From positions 21,995,896 to 22,059,895 of the forward strand of contig NC_079366.1 of the NCBI RefSeq assembly GCF_021018895.1: 64,000 nt of DNA, written 5' to 3'. Shown here piece after piece: positions 1 to 13,425 of this stretch. The DNA is from Seriola aureovittata (Eukaryota; Chordata; Actinopteri; Carangiformes; Carangidae). The number at the start of each line of letters is the position of its first letter. The stretch's first letter is position 1. The notes beneath the pieces were generated by a model. That model saw only the letters and a list, made by a program, of their open reading frames with translations, was not told the origin of the DNA and did no database searches. The position numbers were made by a program, and so were the translations under genes.

Positions 1-2859
1 GGCATAAAAAGTAATAAAAACGTCATAGTATAGTAAGGCATAAAAAGTCATAAAAAGTCATAAAAACGTCATAGTAATAGTAAGGCATGAAAAGTCATAG
101 TATAGTAAGGCATAAAAAGTCATAAAAACGTCATAGTATAGTAAGACATAAAAAAGTCATAGTATAGTAAGGCATAAAAAGTCATAGTATAGTAAGGCAT
201 AAAAAGTCATAAAAACTACATAGTATAGTAAGGCATAAAAAGTCATAAAAACGTCATAGTATAGTGAGGCATAAAAAGTCATAAAAACGTCATAGTATAG
301 TGAGGCATAAAAAGTCATAAAAACGTTATAGTATAGTAAGGCATAAAAAGTCATAAAAACGTCACAGTATACTAATGCATAAATAGTCATAGTATAGTAA
401 GGCATAAAAAGTCATAAAAACGTCATAGTATAGTAAGGCATCAAAAGTCATAAAAACGTCACAGTATAGTAAGGCATAAAAAGTCATAGTATAGTAAGGC
501 ATAAAAAGTCCTAAAAACGACATGGTATAGTAAGGCATGAAAAGTCATAAAAACGTCACAGTATACTAAGGCATAAATAGTCGTGGTATAGTAAGGCATA
601 AAAAGTCATAAAAACAACATAGTTTAGTAAGGCATAAAAAGTCATAAAAACGTCATACTATAGTAAGGCATAAAAAGTCATAGTATATAAAGGAATAAAA
701 AGTAATAAAAACGTCATAGTATAGTAAGGCATAAAAAGGCATAAAAAGTCATAGTATATAAATGAATAAAAAGTAATAAAAACGACATGGTATAGTAAGG
801 CATGAAAAGTCATAAAAACGTCACAGTATACTAATGCATAAATAGTCGTAGTATAGTAAGGCATAAAAAGTCATAAAAACAACATAGTTTAGTAAGGCAT
901 AAAAAGTCATAAAAACGTCATACTATATTAAGGCATAAAAAGTCATAGTAAGGTAAGGCATAAAAAGGCATAAAAAGTAATAAAAACGACATGGTATAGT
1001 AAGGCATAAAAAGACATAGTATAGTAAGGCATAAAAAGTCATAAAAACGTCATAGTATAGTGAGGCATAAAAAGTCATAAAAACAACATAGTATAGTAAG
1101 GCATAAAAAGTCATAGTAAAGTAAGGCATAAAAAGTCATAAAAACGACATAGTATAGTAAGGCATAAAAAGCCATAAAAAACGTCACAGTATAGTAAGGC
1201 ATAAAAAGTCATAGTATATAAAGGAATAAAAAGTAATAAAAACGACATGGTATAGTAAGGCATGAAAAGTCATAAAAACGTCACAGTATACTAATGCATA
1301 AATAGTCGTAGTATAGTAAGGCATAAAAAGTCATAAAAACAACATAGTTTAGTAAGGCATAAAAGGTCATAAAAACGTCATAGTAATAGTAAGGCATAAA
1401 AAGTCATAGTATATAAAGGAATAAAAAGTAATAAAAACGACATGGTATAGTAAGGCATGAAAAGTCATAAAAACGTCACAGTATACTAATGCATAAATAG
1501 TCATAGTATAGTAGGCATAAAAAGTCATAAAAACAACATAGTATAGTAAGGCATAAAAAGTCATAGTATAGTAAGGCATAAAAAGTCATAAAAACGTCAT
1601 AGTATAGTGAGGCATAAAAAGTCATAAAAACGACATAGTATAGTAAGGCATAAAAAGTCATAGTATAGTAAGGCATAAAAAGTCATAAAAACGTCATAGT
1701 ATAGTAAGGCATCAAAAGTCATAAAAACGTCACAGTATAGTAAGGCATAAAAAACGTCACAGTATATTAAGGCATAAAAAGTCGTAAAAACGACATGGTA
1801 TAGTAAGGCATGAAAAGTCATAAAAACGTCACAGTATACTAAGGCATAAATAGTCGTAGTATAGTAAGGCATAAAAAGTCATAAAAACAACATAGTTTAG
1901 TAAGGCATAACAAGTCATAAAAAGGTCATACTATAGTAAGGCATAAAAAGTCATAGTATATAAAGGAATAAAAAGTAATAAAAACGTCATAGTATAGTAA
2001 GGCATAAAAAGACATAAAAAAGTCATAAAAACGTCATATTATAGTAAGGCATAAAAAGTCATAAAAACATCATAGTATAGTAAGGCATGAAAAGTCATAA
2101 AAACGTCACAGTATACTAAGGCATAAATAGTCTTAGTATAGTAAGGCATAAAAAGTCATAAAAAAGTCATAGTAATAGTAAGGCATAAAAAGTCATAAAA
2201 AAGTCATAAAAACGTCATAGTATAGTAAGGCATAAAAAGTTATAAAAACGTCATATTATAGTAAGGCATAAATAATCATAGTACAGTAAGGCATAAAAAG
2301 TAATAAAAACGTCATAGTATAGTAAGGCATAAATAGTCATTGTATAGTAAGGCATAAAAAGTCATAAAAACGTCATAGTATAGTAAGGCATGAAAAGTCG
2401 TAAAAAGTCATAGTATAGTAAGGCATAAAAAGTCATAAAAACGTCATAAAAAAGTCATAGTACAGTAAGGCATAAATAGTCATTGTATAGTAAGGCATAA
2501 AAAGTCATAAAAACGTCATAGTATAGTAAGGCATGAAAAGTCGTAAAAAGTCATAGTATAGTAAGGCATAAAAAGTCATAAAAACGTCATAGTATAGTAA
2601 GGCATAAAAAGTCATAAAAACAACATAATATAGGAAGGCATAAAAAGTCATAGTAAGGTAAGGCATAAAAAGTCATTAAAACGACATGGTATAGTAAGGC
2701 ATGAAAAGTCATAAAAAAGTCATAGTATAGTAAGGTATTAATAATCATAGTATAGTAAGGCATAAAAAGTCATAGTATAGTAAGGCATAAAAAGTTATAA
2801 AAACGTCATAGTATAGTAAGGCATAAAAAGTCATAAAAATGTCATAGTATAGTAAGGCA

Positions 2860-5800
2860 TAAAAAGTCATAAAAACAACATAATATAGTAAGGCATAAAA
2901 AGTCATAGTAAGGTAAGGCATAAAAAGTCATAAAAACGACATGGTATAGTAAGGCATGAAAAGTCATAAAAAAGTCATAGTATAGTAAGGTATAAATAAT
3001 CATAGTATAGTAAGGCATAAAAAGTCATAGTATAGTAAGGCATAAAAAGTTATAAAAACGTCATAGTATAGTAAGGTATAAATAATCATAGTATAGTAAG
3101 GCATAAAAAGTCATAGTATAGTTAGGCATAAAAAGTCATAAAAACGTCATAGTATAGTAAGGCATCAAAAGTCATAAAAACGTCACAGTATAGTAAGGCA
3201 TAAAAAGTCATAGTAAGGTAAGGCATAAAAAGTCATAAAAACGTCATGGTACAGTAAGGCATGAAAAGTCATAGTAAAGTAAGGCATAAATAGTCGTAGT
3301 ATAGTAAGGTATAAATAATCATAGTATAGTAAGGCATAAAAAGTCATAGTATAGTAAGGCATAAAAAGTTATAAAAACGTCATAGTATAGTAAGGTATAA
3401 ATAATCATAGTATAGTAAGGCATAAAAAGTCATAGTATAGTTAGGCATAAAAAGTCATAAAAACGTCATAGTATAGTAAGGCATCAAAAGTCATAAAAAC
3501 GTCACAGTATAGTAAGGCATAAAAAGTCATAGTAAGGTAAGGCATAAAAAGTCATAAAAACAACATGGTATAGTAAGGCATGAAAAGTCATAAAAAAGTC
3601 ATAGTATAGTAAGGTATAAATAATCATAGTATAGTAAGGCATAAAAAGTCATAGTATAGTAAGGCATAAAAAGTTATAAAAACGTCATATTATAGTAAGG
3701 CATAAAAAGTCATAAAAACGTCATAGTATAGTAAGGCATAAAAAGTCATAAAAAAGTCATAAAAAAGTCATAGTATAGTAAGGTATAAAAAGTCATAAAA
3801 AAGTCATAGTAAGTAAGGCATAAAAAGTCATAAAAACGTCATAGTATAGTAAGCATAAAAAGTCATAAAAACAACATAGTATAGTAAGGCATAAAAAGTC
3901 ATAGTAAAGTAAGGCATAAAAAGCCATAAAAAACGTCACAGTATAGTAAGGCACAAAAAGTCATAGTACAGTAAGTCATAAAAAGTCACAAAAATGACAT
4001 AGTATAGTAAGGCATAAAAAGTCATAAAAACGTCACAGTATAGTAAGGCACAAAAAGTCATAGTATAGTAAGGCATAAAAAGTCCTAAAAACGACATGGT
4101 ATAGTAAGGCATGAAAAGTCATAAAAACGTCACAGTATACTAAGGCATAAATAGTCGTAGTATAGTAAGGCATAAAAAGTCATAAAAACAACATAGTTTA
4201 GTAAGGCATAAAAAGTCATAAAAAGGTCATACTATAGTAAGGCATAAAAAGTCATAGTATATAAAGGAATAAAAAGTAATAAAAAGTCATAGTAAGGTAA
4301 GGCATAAAAAGTCCTAAAAACGACATGGTATAGTAAGGCATAAAAAGTCATAAAAACGTCATGGTATAGTAAGGCATGTAAAGTCATAAAAACGTCACAG
4401 TATACTAAGGCATAAATAGTCTTAGTATAGTAAGGCTTAAAAAGTCATAAAAACAACATAGTATAGTAAGGCATAAAAAGTCATAGTATAGTAAGGCATA
4501 AAAAGGCATAAAAAGTAATAAAAACATCATAGTATAGTAAGGCATAAAAAGTCGTAAAAAGTCATAAAAACAACATAATATAGTAAGGCATAAAAAGTCA
4601 TAGTAAGGTAAGGCATAAAAAGTCATAAAAACGACATGGTATAGTAAGGCATGAAAAGTCATAAAAAAGTCATAGTATAGTAAGGTATAAATAATCATAG
4701 TATAGTAAGGCATAAAAAGTCATAGTATAGTAAGGCATAAAAAGTTATAAAAACGTCATAGTATAGTAAGGTATAAATAATCATAGTATAGTAAGGCATA
4801 AAAAGTCATAGTATAGTTAGGCATAAAAAGTCATAAAAACGTCATAGTATAGTAAGGCATCAAAAGTCATAAAAACGTCACAGTATAGTAAGGCATAAAA
4901 AGTCATAGTAAGGTAAGGCATAAAAAGTCATAAAAACGACATGGTACAGTAAGGCATGAAAAGTCATAAAAAAGTCATAGTATAGTAAGGTATAAATAAT
5001 CATAGTATAGTAAGGCATAAAAAGTCATAGTATAGTAAGGCATAAAAAGTTATAAAAACGTCATAGTATAGTAAGGTATAAATAATCATAGTATAGTAAG
5101 GCATAAAAAGTCATAGTATAGTTAGGCATAAAAAGTCATAAAAACGTCATAGTATAGTAAGGCATCAAAAGTCATAAAAACGTCACAGTATAGTAAGGCA
5201 TAAAAAGTCATAGTATAGTAAGGCATAAAAAGTCATAAAAACAACATGGTATAGTAAGGCATGAAAAGTCATAAAAAAGTCATAGTATAGTAAGGTATAA
5301 ATAATCATAGTATAGTAAGGCATAAAAAGTCATAGTATAGTAAGGCATAAAAAGTTATAAAAACGTCATATTATAGTAAGGCATAAAAAGTCATAAAAAC
5401 GTCATAGTATAGTAAGGCATAAAAATTCATAAAAACGTCATAGTATAGTAAGGTATAAAAAGTCATAGTATAGTAAGGCATAAAAAGTCATAAAAACGTC
5501 ATAGTATAGTAAGGCATAAAAAGTCATAAAAACAACATAGTATAGTAAGGCATAAAAAGTCATAGTAAAGTAAGGCATAAAAAGCCATAAAAACGTCACA
5601 GTATAGTAAGGCATAAAAAGTCATAGTACAGTAAGTCATAAAAAGTCACAAAAATGACATAGTATAGTAAGGCATAAAAAGTCATAAAAACGTCACAGTA
5701 TAGTAAGGCACAAAAAGTCATAGTATAGTAAGGCATAAAAAGTCCTAAAAACGACATGGTATAGTAAGGCATGAAAAGTCATAAAAACGTCACAGTATAC

Positions 5801-6150
5801 TAAGGCATAAATAGTCGTAGTATAGTAAGGCATAAAAAGTCATAAAAACAACATAGTATAGTAAGGCATAAAAAGTCATAAAAAGGTCATACTATAGTAA
5901 GGCATAAAAAGTCATAGTATATAAAGGAATAAAAAGTAATAAAAAGTCATAGTAAGGTAAGGCATAAAAAGTCCTAAAAACGACATGGTATAGTAAGGCA
6001 TAAAAAGTCATAAAAACGTCATAGTATAGTAAGGCATGTAAAGTCATAAAAACGTCACAGTATACTAAGGCATAAATAGTCTTAGTATAGTAAGGCTTAA
6101 AAAGTCATAAAAACAACATAGTATAGTAAGGCATAAAAAGTCATAGTATA
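2860..6150. repeat. Higher-order direct duplication inside the array, offset about 1.66 to 1.70 kb
   Basis: The ordered set of variant units from about 2,860 to 4,490 recurs from about 4,556 to 6,150. Diagnostic variants keep the same order. CATAATATAG is at 2,878 and 4,574; GTACAGTAAGTCATAAAAAG begins at 3,966 and 5,626; CTTAGTATAGTAAGGCTTAA begins at 4,421 and 6,081. The offset drifts from about 1,696 to 1,660 through small unit gains and losses. This is a segmental duplication within the array. Confidence 0.8.
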
Positions 6151-6633
6151 GTAAGGAATAAAAAGTAATAAAAACATCATAGTATAGTAAGGCATAAAAA
6201 GTCTTAAAAACGTCATAGTATAGTAAGGCATAAAAGGCATAAAAACGTCATAGTATAGTAAGGCATAAAAAGTCATAAAAACGTCACAGTATATTAAGGC
6301 ATAAAAAGTCATAGTATAGCAAGGCATAAAAAGTCATAAAAACGTCATAGTATAGTAAGGCATAACAAGTTATAAAAACGTCATAGTATAGTAAGGTATA
6401 AATAAACATAGTACAGTAAGGCATAAAAAGTCATAAAAATTACATAGTATAGTAAGGCATAGAAAGTCATAAAAACGTCATAGTATAGTAAGGCATAAAA
6501 AGTCATAAAAACAAGATAGTATAGTAAGGCATAAAAAGTCATAGTAAAGTAAGGCATAAAAAGTCATAAAAATGACATAGTATAGTAAGGCATAAAAAGT
6601 CATAAAAACGTCACAGTATACTAAGGCATAAAT

Positions 6634-8275
6634 AGTCGTAGTATAGCAAGGCATAAAAAGTCATAAAAACAACATAGTTTAGTAAGGCATAAAAAGTCAT
6701 AGTATATAAAGGAATAAAAAGTAATAAAAACGTTATAGTATAGTAAGGCATAAAAAGTCATAAAAACGTTATAGTATAGTAAGGCATAAAAAGTCATAAA
6801 AACGTCACAGTATACTAAGGCATAAATAGTCTTAGTATAGTAAGGCTTAAAAAGTCATAAAAACAACATAGTATAGTAAGGCATAAAAAGTCATAAAAAC
6901 GTCATAGTATAGTAAGGCATAAAAAGTTATAAAAACGTCATATTATAGTAAGGCATAAATAATCATAGTAGAGTAAGGCATAAAAAGTAATAAAAACGTC
7001 ATAGTATAGTAAGGCATAAAAAGTTACAAAAACGTCATAGTAAAGTAAGGCATAAAAAGTCATAAAAACGTCATATTATAGTAAGGCATAAAAAGTCATA
7101 AAAACATCATAGTATAGTAAGGCATGAAAAGTCATAAAAACGTCACAGTATACTAAGGCATAAATAGTCTTAGTATAGTAAGGCTTAAAAAGTCATAAAA
7201 ACAACATAGTATAGTAAGGCATAAAAAGTCATAAAAATGTCATAGTATAGTAAGGCATAAAAAGTCATAAAAACGTCATAGTATATAAAGGAATAAAAAG
7301 TAATAAAAACGTCATAGTAGAGTAAGGCATAAAAAGTCATAGTAAAGTAAGGCATAAAAAGTCTTAAAAACGTCATAGTATAGTAAGGCATAAAAGGCAT
7401 AAAAAGTTATAAAAACGTCACAGTATATTAAGGCATAAAAAGTCATAGTATATAAGGAATAAAAAGTCATAGTATAGTAAGGCATAAAAAAGTCATAAAA
7501 ACGTTATAGTATAGTAAGGCATAAAAAGTCATAGTAAAGTAAGGCATAAAAAGTCGTAAAAAGTCATAAAAAAGTCATAGTATAGTAAGCATAAAAAGTC
7601 ATAGTATAGTAAGGCATAAAAAACGTCACAGTATAGTAAGGCATAAATAATCATAGTACAGTAAGGCATAAATAGTCGTAGTATAGCAAGGCATAAAAAG
7701 TCATAAAAACAACATAGTTTAGTAAGGCATAAAAAGTCATAGTATATAAAGGAATAAAAAGTAATAAAAACGTTATAGTATAGTAAGGCATAAAAAGTCA
7801 TAAAAACGTTATAGTATAGTAAGGCATAAAAAGTCATAAAAACGTCACAGTATACTAAGGCATAAATAGTCTTAGTATAGTAAGGCTTAAAAAGTCATAA
7901 AAACGACATAGTATAGTAAGGCATAAAAAGTCAAAAAACGTCATAGTATAGTAAGGCATAAAAAGTTATAAAAACGTCATATTATAGTAAGGCATAAATA
8001 ATCATAGTAGAGTAAGGCATAAAAAGTAATAAAAACGTCATAGTATAGTAAGGCATAAAAAGTTACAAAAACGTCATAGTATAGTAAGGCATAAAAAGTC
8101 ATAAAAACGTCATATTATAGTAAGGCATAAAAAGTCATAAAAACATCATAGTATAGTAAGGCATGAAAAGTCATAAAAACGTCACAGTATACTAAGGCAT
8201 AAATAGTCTTAGTATAGTAAGGCTTAAAAAGTCATAAAAACAACATAGTATAGTAAGGCATAAAAAGTCATAAAA
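6634..8275. repeat. Second higher-order duplication, offset about 1,040 bp
   Basis: The segment from about 6,634 to 7,235 recurs from about 7,673 to 8,275. Shared rare variants include GTATAGCAAGG at 6,641 and 7,681, and AATCATAGTAGAG at 6,961 and 8,000. The TATACTAAGG to CTTAGTATAG to AAGGCTTAA series recurs in the same order. The offset is 1,040, then 1,039 after a one-base loss, so the copy is recent. Confidence 0.8.
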
Positions 8276-11200
8276 ACGTCATAGTATAGTAAGGCATAAA
8301 AAGTTATAAAAACGTCATATTATAGTAAGGCATAAATAATCATAGTACAGTAAGGCATAAAAAGTAATAAAAACGTCATAGTATAGTAAGGCATAAAAAG
8401 TCATAAAAATTACATAGTATAGTAAGGCGTAAAAATTACATAGTATAGTAAGGCATAAAAAGTCATAAAAACGTCATAGTATAGTAAGGTATGAAAAGTC
8501 ATAGTATAGTAAGGCATAAAAAGTCATAAAAACGTCATAGTATAGTAAGGCATAAAAAGTCATAAAAACGTCACAGTATAGTAAGGCATAAAAAGTCATA
8601 GTATAGTAAGGAATAAAAAGTAAAAAAAAACGTCATAGTATAGTAAGGCATAAAAAGTCATAAAAACGTCATAGTACAGTAAGGCATAAAAAGAAATAAA
8701 AACGTCATAGTATAATAAGGCATAAAAAGTCATAAAAACTACATAGTATAGTAAGGCGTAAAAAGTCATAGTATAGTAAGGAATAAAAAGTCATAATACA
8801 GTAAGGCATAAAAAGTCATAGTACAGTAAGGCAAAAAAGTAAAAAAAAACGTCATAGTATAGTAAGGCCTAAAAAGTCATAAAAATGACATAGTATAATA
8901 AGGCATAAAAAGTCATAAAAACAACATAGTATAGTAAGGCATAAAAAGTCATAAAAACAACATAGTATAGTAAGGCATAAAAAGTCATAGTACAGTAAGG
9001 CATAAAAAGTCAAAAAAATGACATAGTATAGTAAAGCATAAAAAGTCATAAAAACGACATAGTATAGTAAGGCGTAAAAAGTCATAGTATAGTAAGGCAT
9101 AAAAAGTCATAAAAACGTCATAGTAGAGTAAGGCATAAAAAGTAATGAAAACGTCATAGTATAATAAGGCATAAAAAGTCATAAAAATTACATAGTATAG
9201 TAAGGCATAAAAAGTCATAAAAACGACATAGTATAGTAAGGCGTAAAAAGTCATAGTATAGTAAGGCATAAAAAGTCATAAAAAGTCATAGTATAGTAAG
9301 GCATAAAAAGTAAAAAAAAACGTCATAGTATAGTAAGGCATAAAAAGTCATAAAAACGTCATAGTATAGTAAGGCATAAAAAGTCATAGTATAGTAATGC
9401 ATAAAAAGTCTTAAAAACGTCATAGTATGGTAAGGCATAAAAAGTCATAAAAACATCACAGTATAGTAAGGCATAAAAAGTCATAAAAAAGTCATAATAT
9501 AATAACTTATAAAAAATCATAAAAAAATCATGGTATAGTAAGGAATAAAAGGCATAAAAACGTCATAGTATAGTAAGGCATAAATAGTCTTTGTATAGTA
9601 AGGAATAAAAAGTCATAAAAATGTCATAGTAAAGTAAGGAATAAAAATGTCATAAAAACGTCATAGTATAGTAAGGCATAAAAAGTCATAAAAACGACAT
9701 AGTATAGTAAGGCATAAAAAGTCATAGTATAGTAAGGCATAAAAAGTAATAAAAACATCATAGTATAGGAAGGCATAAAAAGTCATAAAAACGTCATAGT
9801 ATAGTAAGGCATGAAAAGTTATAAAAACGTCATAGTATAGTAAGGCCTAAATAATCATACTAAAGTAAGGCATAAAAAGTCATAGTATAGTAAGGCATAA
9901 AAAGTCATAAAAAAGTCATGGTATAGTAAGGCATAAAAAGTCATCTTATAGTAAGGCATAAAAAGTCATAAACAAGTCATAGTATAGTAAGGCATAAATA
10001 ATCATACTAAAGTAAGGCATAAAAAGTCATAGTATAGTAAGGCATAAAAAGTCATAAAAAAGTCATGGTATAGTAAGGCATAAAAAGTCATATTATAGTA
10101 AGGCATAAAAAGTCATAAAAACGTCATAGTATAATAAGGCATAAAAAGTAATAAATACGTCATAGTATTGTAAAGCATTAAAAAGTCATAAAAACGTCAT
10201 AGTATATTAAGGCATAAAAAGTCATAAAAACATCATAGTATAGTAAGTCATAAAAATGTCATAGTATAGGAAGGCATAAAAAGTCATAGTATATTAAGGC
10301 ATAAAAAGTAAAAAAAAAACGACAGTATAGTAAGGCATAAAAAGTCATTAAAAAGTCATAGTATAGTAAGGAATAAAACGTCATATTACAGTAAGGCATA
10401 AAAAGTCATAATAACGTTATAGTATAGTAAGGCATAAAAGTCATAAAAATGTCATAGTATAGTAAGGCACAAAAAGTCATAAAAACCTCATAGTAAAGTA
10501 AGGCATAAAAAGTCATAAAAACGTCATAGTATATTAAGGCATAAAAAGTCAAAAAAACGTCATAGCATAGTAAGGCATGAAAAGTCATAAAAACGTCATA
10601 GTATTGTAAGGCATAAAAAGTCATAAAAACAACATCGTATAGCGAGACATAAAAAGTCATAGTAGAGCAAGGCATAAAAAGTCATAAAAACGTCATAGTA
10701 TTGTAAGGCATAAAAAGTCATAGTATAGTAAGGCATAAAGAGTCATAAAAACGTCATATTATTGTAAGGCATACAAAATCACAAAAACGACATAGTATAG
10801 TAAGGCATAAAAAGTCATAAAAACGTGCTAGTATAGTAAGGAATAAAACGTCATAGTATAGTAAGCCATAAAAAGTCTTAAAAATGTCATAGTATAGTAA
10901 GGCATAAAAAGTCAAAAAAACGTCATAGTATAGTAAGGCATAAAACGTCATAGCATAGTAAGGCATAAAAAGTCTTAAAAACGACATAGCATAGTAAGGC
11001 AAAAAAAGTCATAAAAACAACATAGTAAAATAAGGCATAAAAATTCATAATAAAGTCATAGTATATTAAGGCATAAAAAGTCATAAAAACGTCATAGTAT
11101 AGTAAGGCATAAAAATTTCATAGTATAGTAAGGCATAAAAAGTCATTAAAAGGTCATAGTATAGTAAGGCATAAAAAGTCATTAAAAGGTCATAATATAG

Positions 11201-13054
11201 TAAGGCATTAAAAGTCATAGTATAATAAGGCATAAAAAGTCATAAAAACAACATTGTATAGCGAGTCATAAAAAGACATAGTAGAGCAAGGCATAAAAAG
11301 TCATAAAAACGTCATAGTATAGTAAGGCATAAAAAGTCATAGTATAGTAAGGCATAAAAAGTCATAATAACGTCATAGTATAGAAAGACATAAAAATGTT
11401 TTAAAAATGACATAGTATAATAAGGCATAAAAAGTCTTAAAATCAACATAGTATAGTAAGGCATAAAAAGTCTTAAAAACGACATAGTATAGTAAGGAAT
11501 AAAAAGTCATAGTATAGTAAGGCATAAAAAGTCTTAAAAAGGACATAGTATAGTAAGGAATAAAAAGTCATAGTATAGTAAGGCATAAAAAGTCATAAAA
11601 ACGACATAGTATAGTAAGGCATAAAAAGCCATAGTATAGTAAGGCAAAAAAGGTCATAAAAACGTCATAGTAAAGTAAGGCATAAAAAGTAACAACAACG
11701 TCACAGTATAGTAAGGCATAAAACATCATAGGATAGTGAGGCATAAAATGTCATAAAAAGGTCATAAAAACATCATATTATAATTAGGAATAAAAAGTCA
11801 TAGAATTGTCATAGTATAGTGTGGAATACAAAAATCTATAAACACATCATAGTACAGTAGGGAATAAGAACCATCATTGTATAGAATTTCATAAAAAAGA
11901 TCATAATATAATAAGGCATAAAAACTTCATAGTATAGCAAGTCAGTAAAACGTCATTGTATAGTAAGGCATAAAAAGTAATCAAAATGTCATAGTATAGA
12001 AAGGCATAAAGCTTCATAAAAACGTTATTGTATGGTGTGGCATAAAAATTAATCAAAATGTCATTGTATAGTAAGGAATAAAAAGTCACAAAATCGCCAT
12101 AGTATAGTATGGCATAAAAAATTTCTTAAAAACATCATAGTACAGTAGGGAATAAGAACCATCATTGTATAAAATGTCATAAAAATTTATCTGTATAGTA
12201 AGGCACAAAAAGTAATATAAAAATGTCCTAATATAGTAAGAAATAAAAAATTTAATTTAAATGTCATAGTATATTACTGCATAAAAACGTCATAGCATAG
12301 TAAGGCTTAAAGAACTTGACCAAAACATAATAGCATAGTAAGACATAAAAAATGTCATAAAAATGTAATAGTATAGTAAAGCACAAAATATGTCATAACA
12401 ATGTCATAGTATTGTAAGACATAAAAAATGTCATAAAAACATAATATAGACATAAAAACGTTATAAAAATGTCATAGTACAGCACAACATATAAAATGTA
12501 ATTAAGACGTCATAGGATAGTAAGTCATAAAAAATGTCACGAAAACATCAGTATAGTAGGGAATTAAAACCGTCATAGTATAGAATGTCATAAAAACGTC
12601 ATAGTGCAGTAATGTGCAAAAAATGTCACAAAAGCTTCATAGTATAGTAAGGCATAAAAAGGTCTTAAAATGTCATAGTGTAGCAAGGCATAAAAAGTCG
12701 CAGTTAAGTAAGGCACAAAAAGTCAGTATAGTAAGGCATAAAAAAAATGATCAACTGTACATCCATATCCACATTGATACATATATTTTTATTTATGTAA
12801 ATGTGAAGAATACTGAGCAAACAGTAGTGGCTCAGAAAAATACAAGTAAACTGGACCTTGAGATATGCTGATATCACCACATTTTGACAAATTGTGATCA
12901 AGGAGTTACAACAAACTAAAACCTTCTTGTGTGAAACAAAAATATAACTGATGTTACAGTTTTCCGTAATGGACCGAATGTTTTGCTAAACTTGTCTTCT
13001 CAAGGTCAAGAATGAAGTTGCTTTCCTAAATCTTCTATTATCATTTAGTTAGGG

Positions 13055-13425
13055 TTGCTAATTATTATCATCTTAACTGATCAATTGCAATGTCTTTGAA
13101 ATGTCCAAAAACAGTTAGAAATGCCTGCAGGTTTGTCTGATGACATCTTTTTGACAGCTGAAGTTGACATCTTGAAATCTTGTTCACATCTTGTTTTGTC
13201 AGGCCCATAGTCCAAAACCCAAAAGATATTAATAAGATATAAGATATAAAATAATATAATTTGCACTTTCTAATTGTAGAGAAGCAATAAATGTTCATAT
13301 GTGAGAGGCTGGAACAGTTACCATTTTGCTTCATTAAACAGCTGTTACAATTAATGATTATCAAAACTAATGATAATTAATTTAGTCAGTGTATAACAAT
13401 TAATCAACTAATTGTTTCATATTAA
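13055..13425 (+). repeat. AT-rich dispersed repeat copy (teleost interspersed family)
   Basis: This copy shares the order of landmarks seen in the other copies in the window: CTTGTTTTGTC, then CAAAAGATATT, then a GCTGGAA word, then an end rich in ATTAAT and AACTAATTG. I recognise this as a very common short dispersed repeat of spiny-rayed fish, but I cannot name the family securely. Confidence 0.6.

Larger units (their letters stand above)
1..12747. repeat. 12.7 kb AT-rich minisatellite array, about 36 bp unit
   Basis: The whole stretch is built from three words: CATAAAAAGT (10 bp), CATAAAAACGT (11 bp) and CATAGTATAGTAAGG (15 bp). Joined once each they make the common 36 bp unit; leaving out one 10 or 11 bp word gives a 25 or 26 bp unit, and both forms are interspersed. 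The typical unit has 18 A, 8 T, 6 G and 4 C on the plus strand, a strong A-over-T skew. Frequent variants are ACGACA, ACAACA, GTATATAAAGG and AAGGTATAAATAATC. The array runs off the left edge. Because 36 is divisible by 3, the minus strand has many open frames repeating a 12-residue MTFYALLYYDVF-like peptide; these are by-products of the repeat, not genes. Units from about 11,740 to 12,747 are much more diverged. Confidence 0.97.

Noticed and set aside
157..12089. Many minus-strand open frames of 60 to 102 residues with repeated MTFYALLYYDVF-like peptides
   Set aside because: They arise because the 36 bp satellite unit is a multiple of three and lacks stops in one frame. They break at every word-length change and have no start context, splice sites or family similarity.
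1..12747. CRISPR array
   Set aside because: Repeats are regular but have no unique spacers of constant length, no cas genes, and the surroundings are vertebrate.
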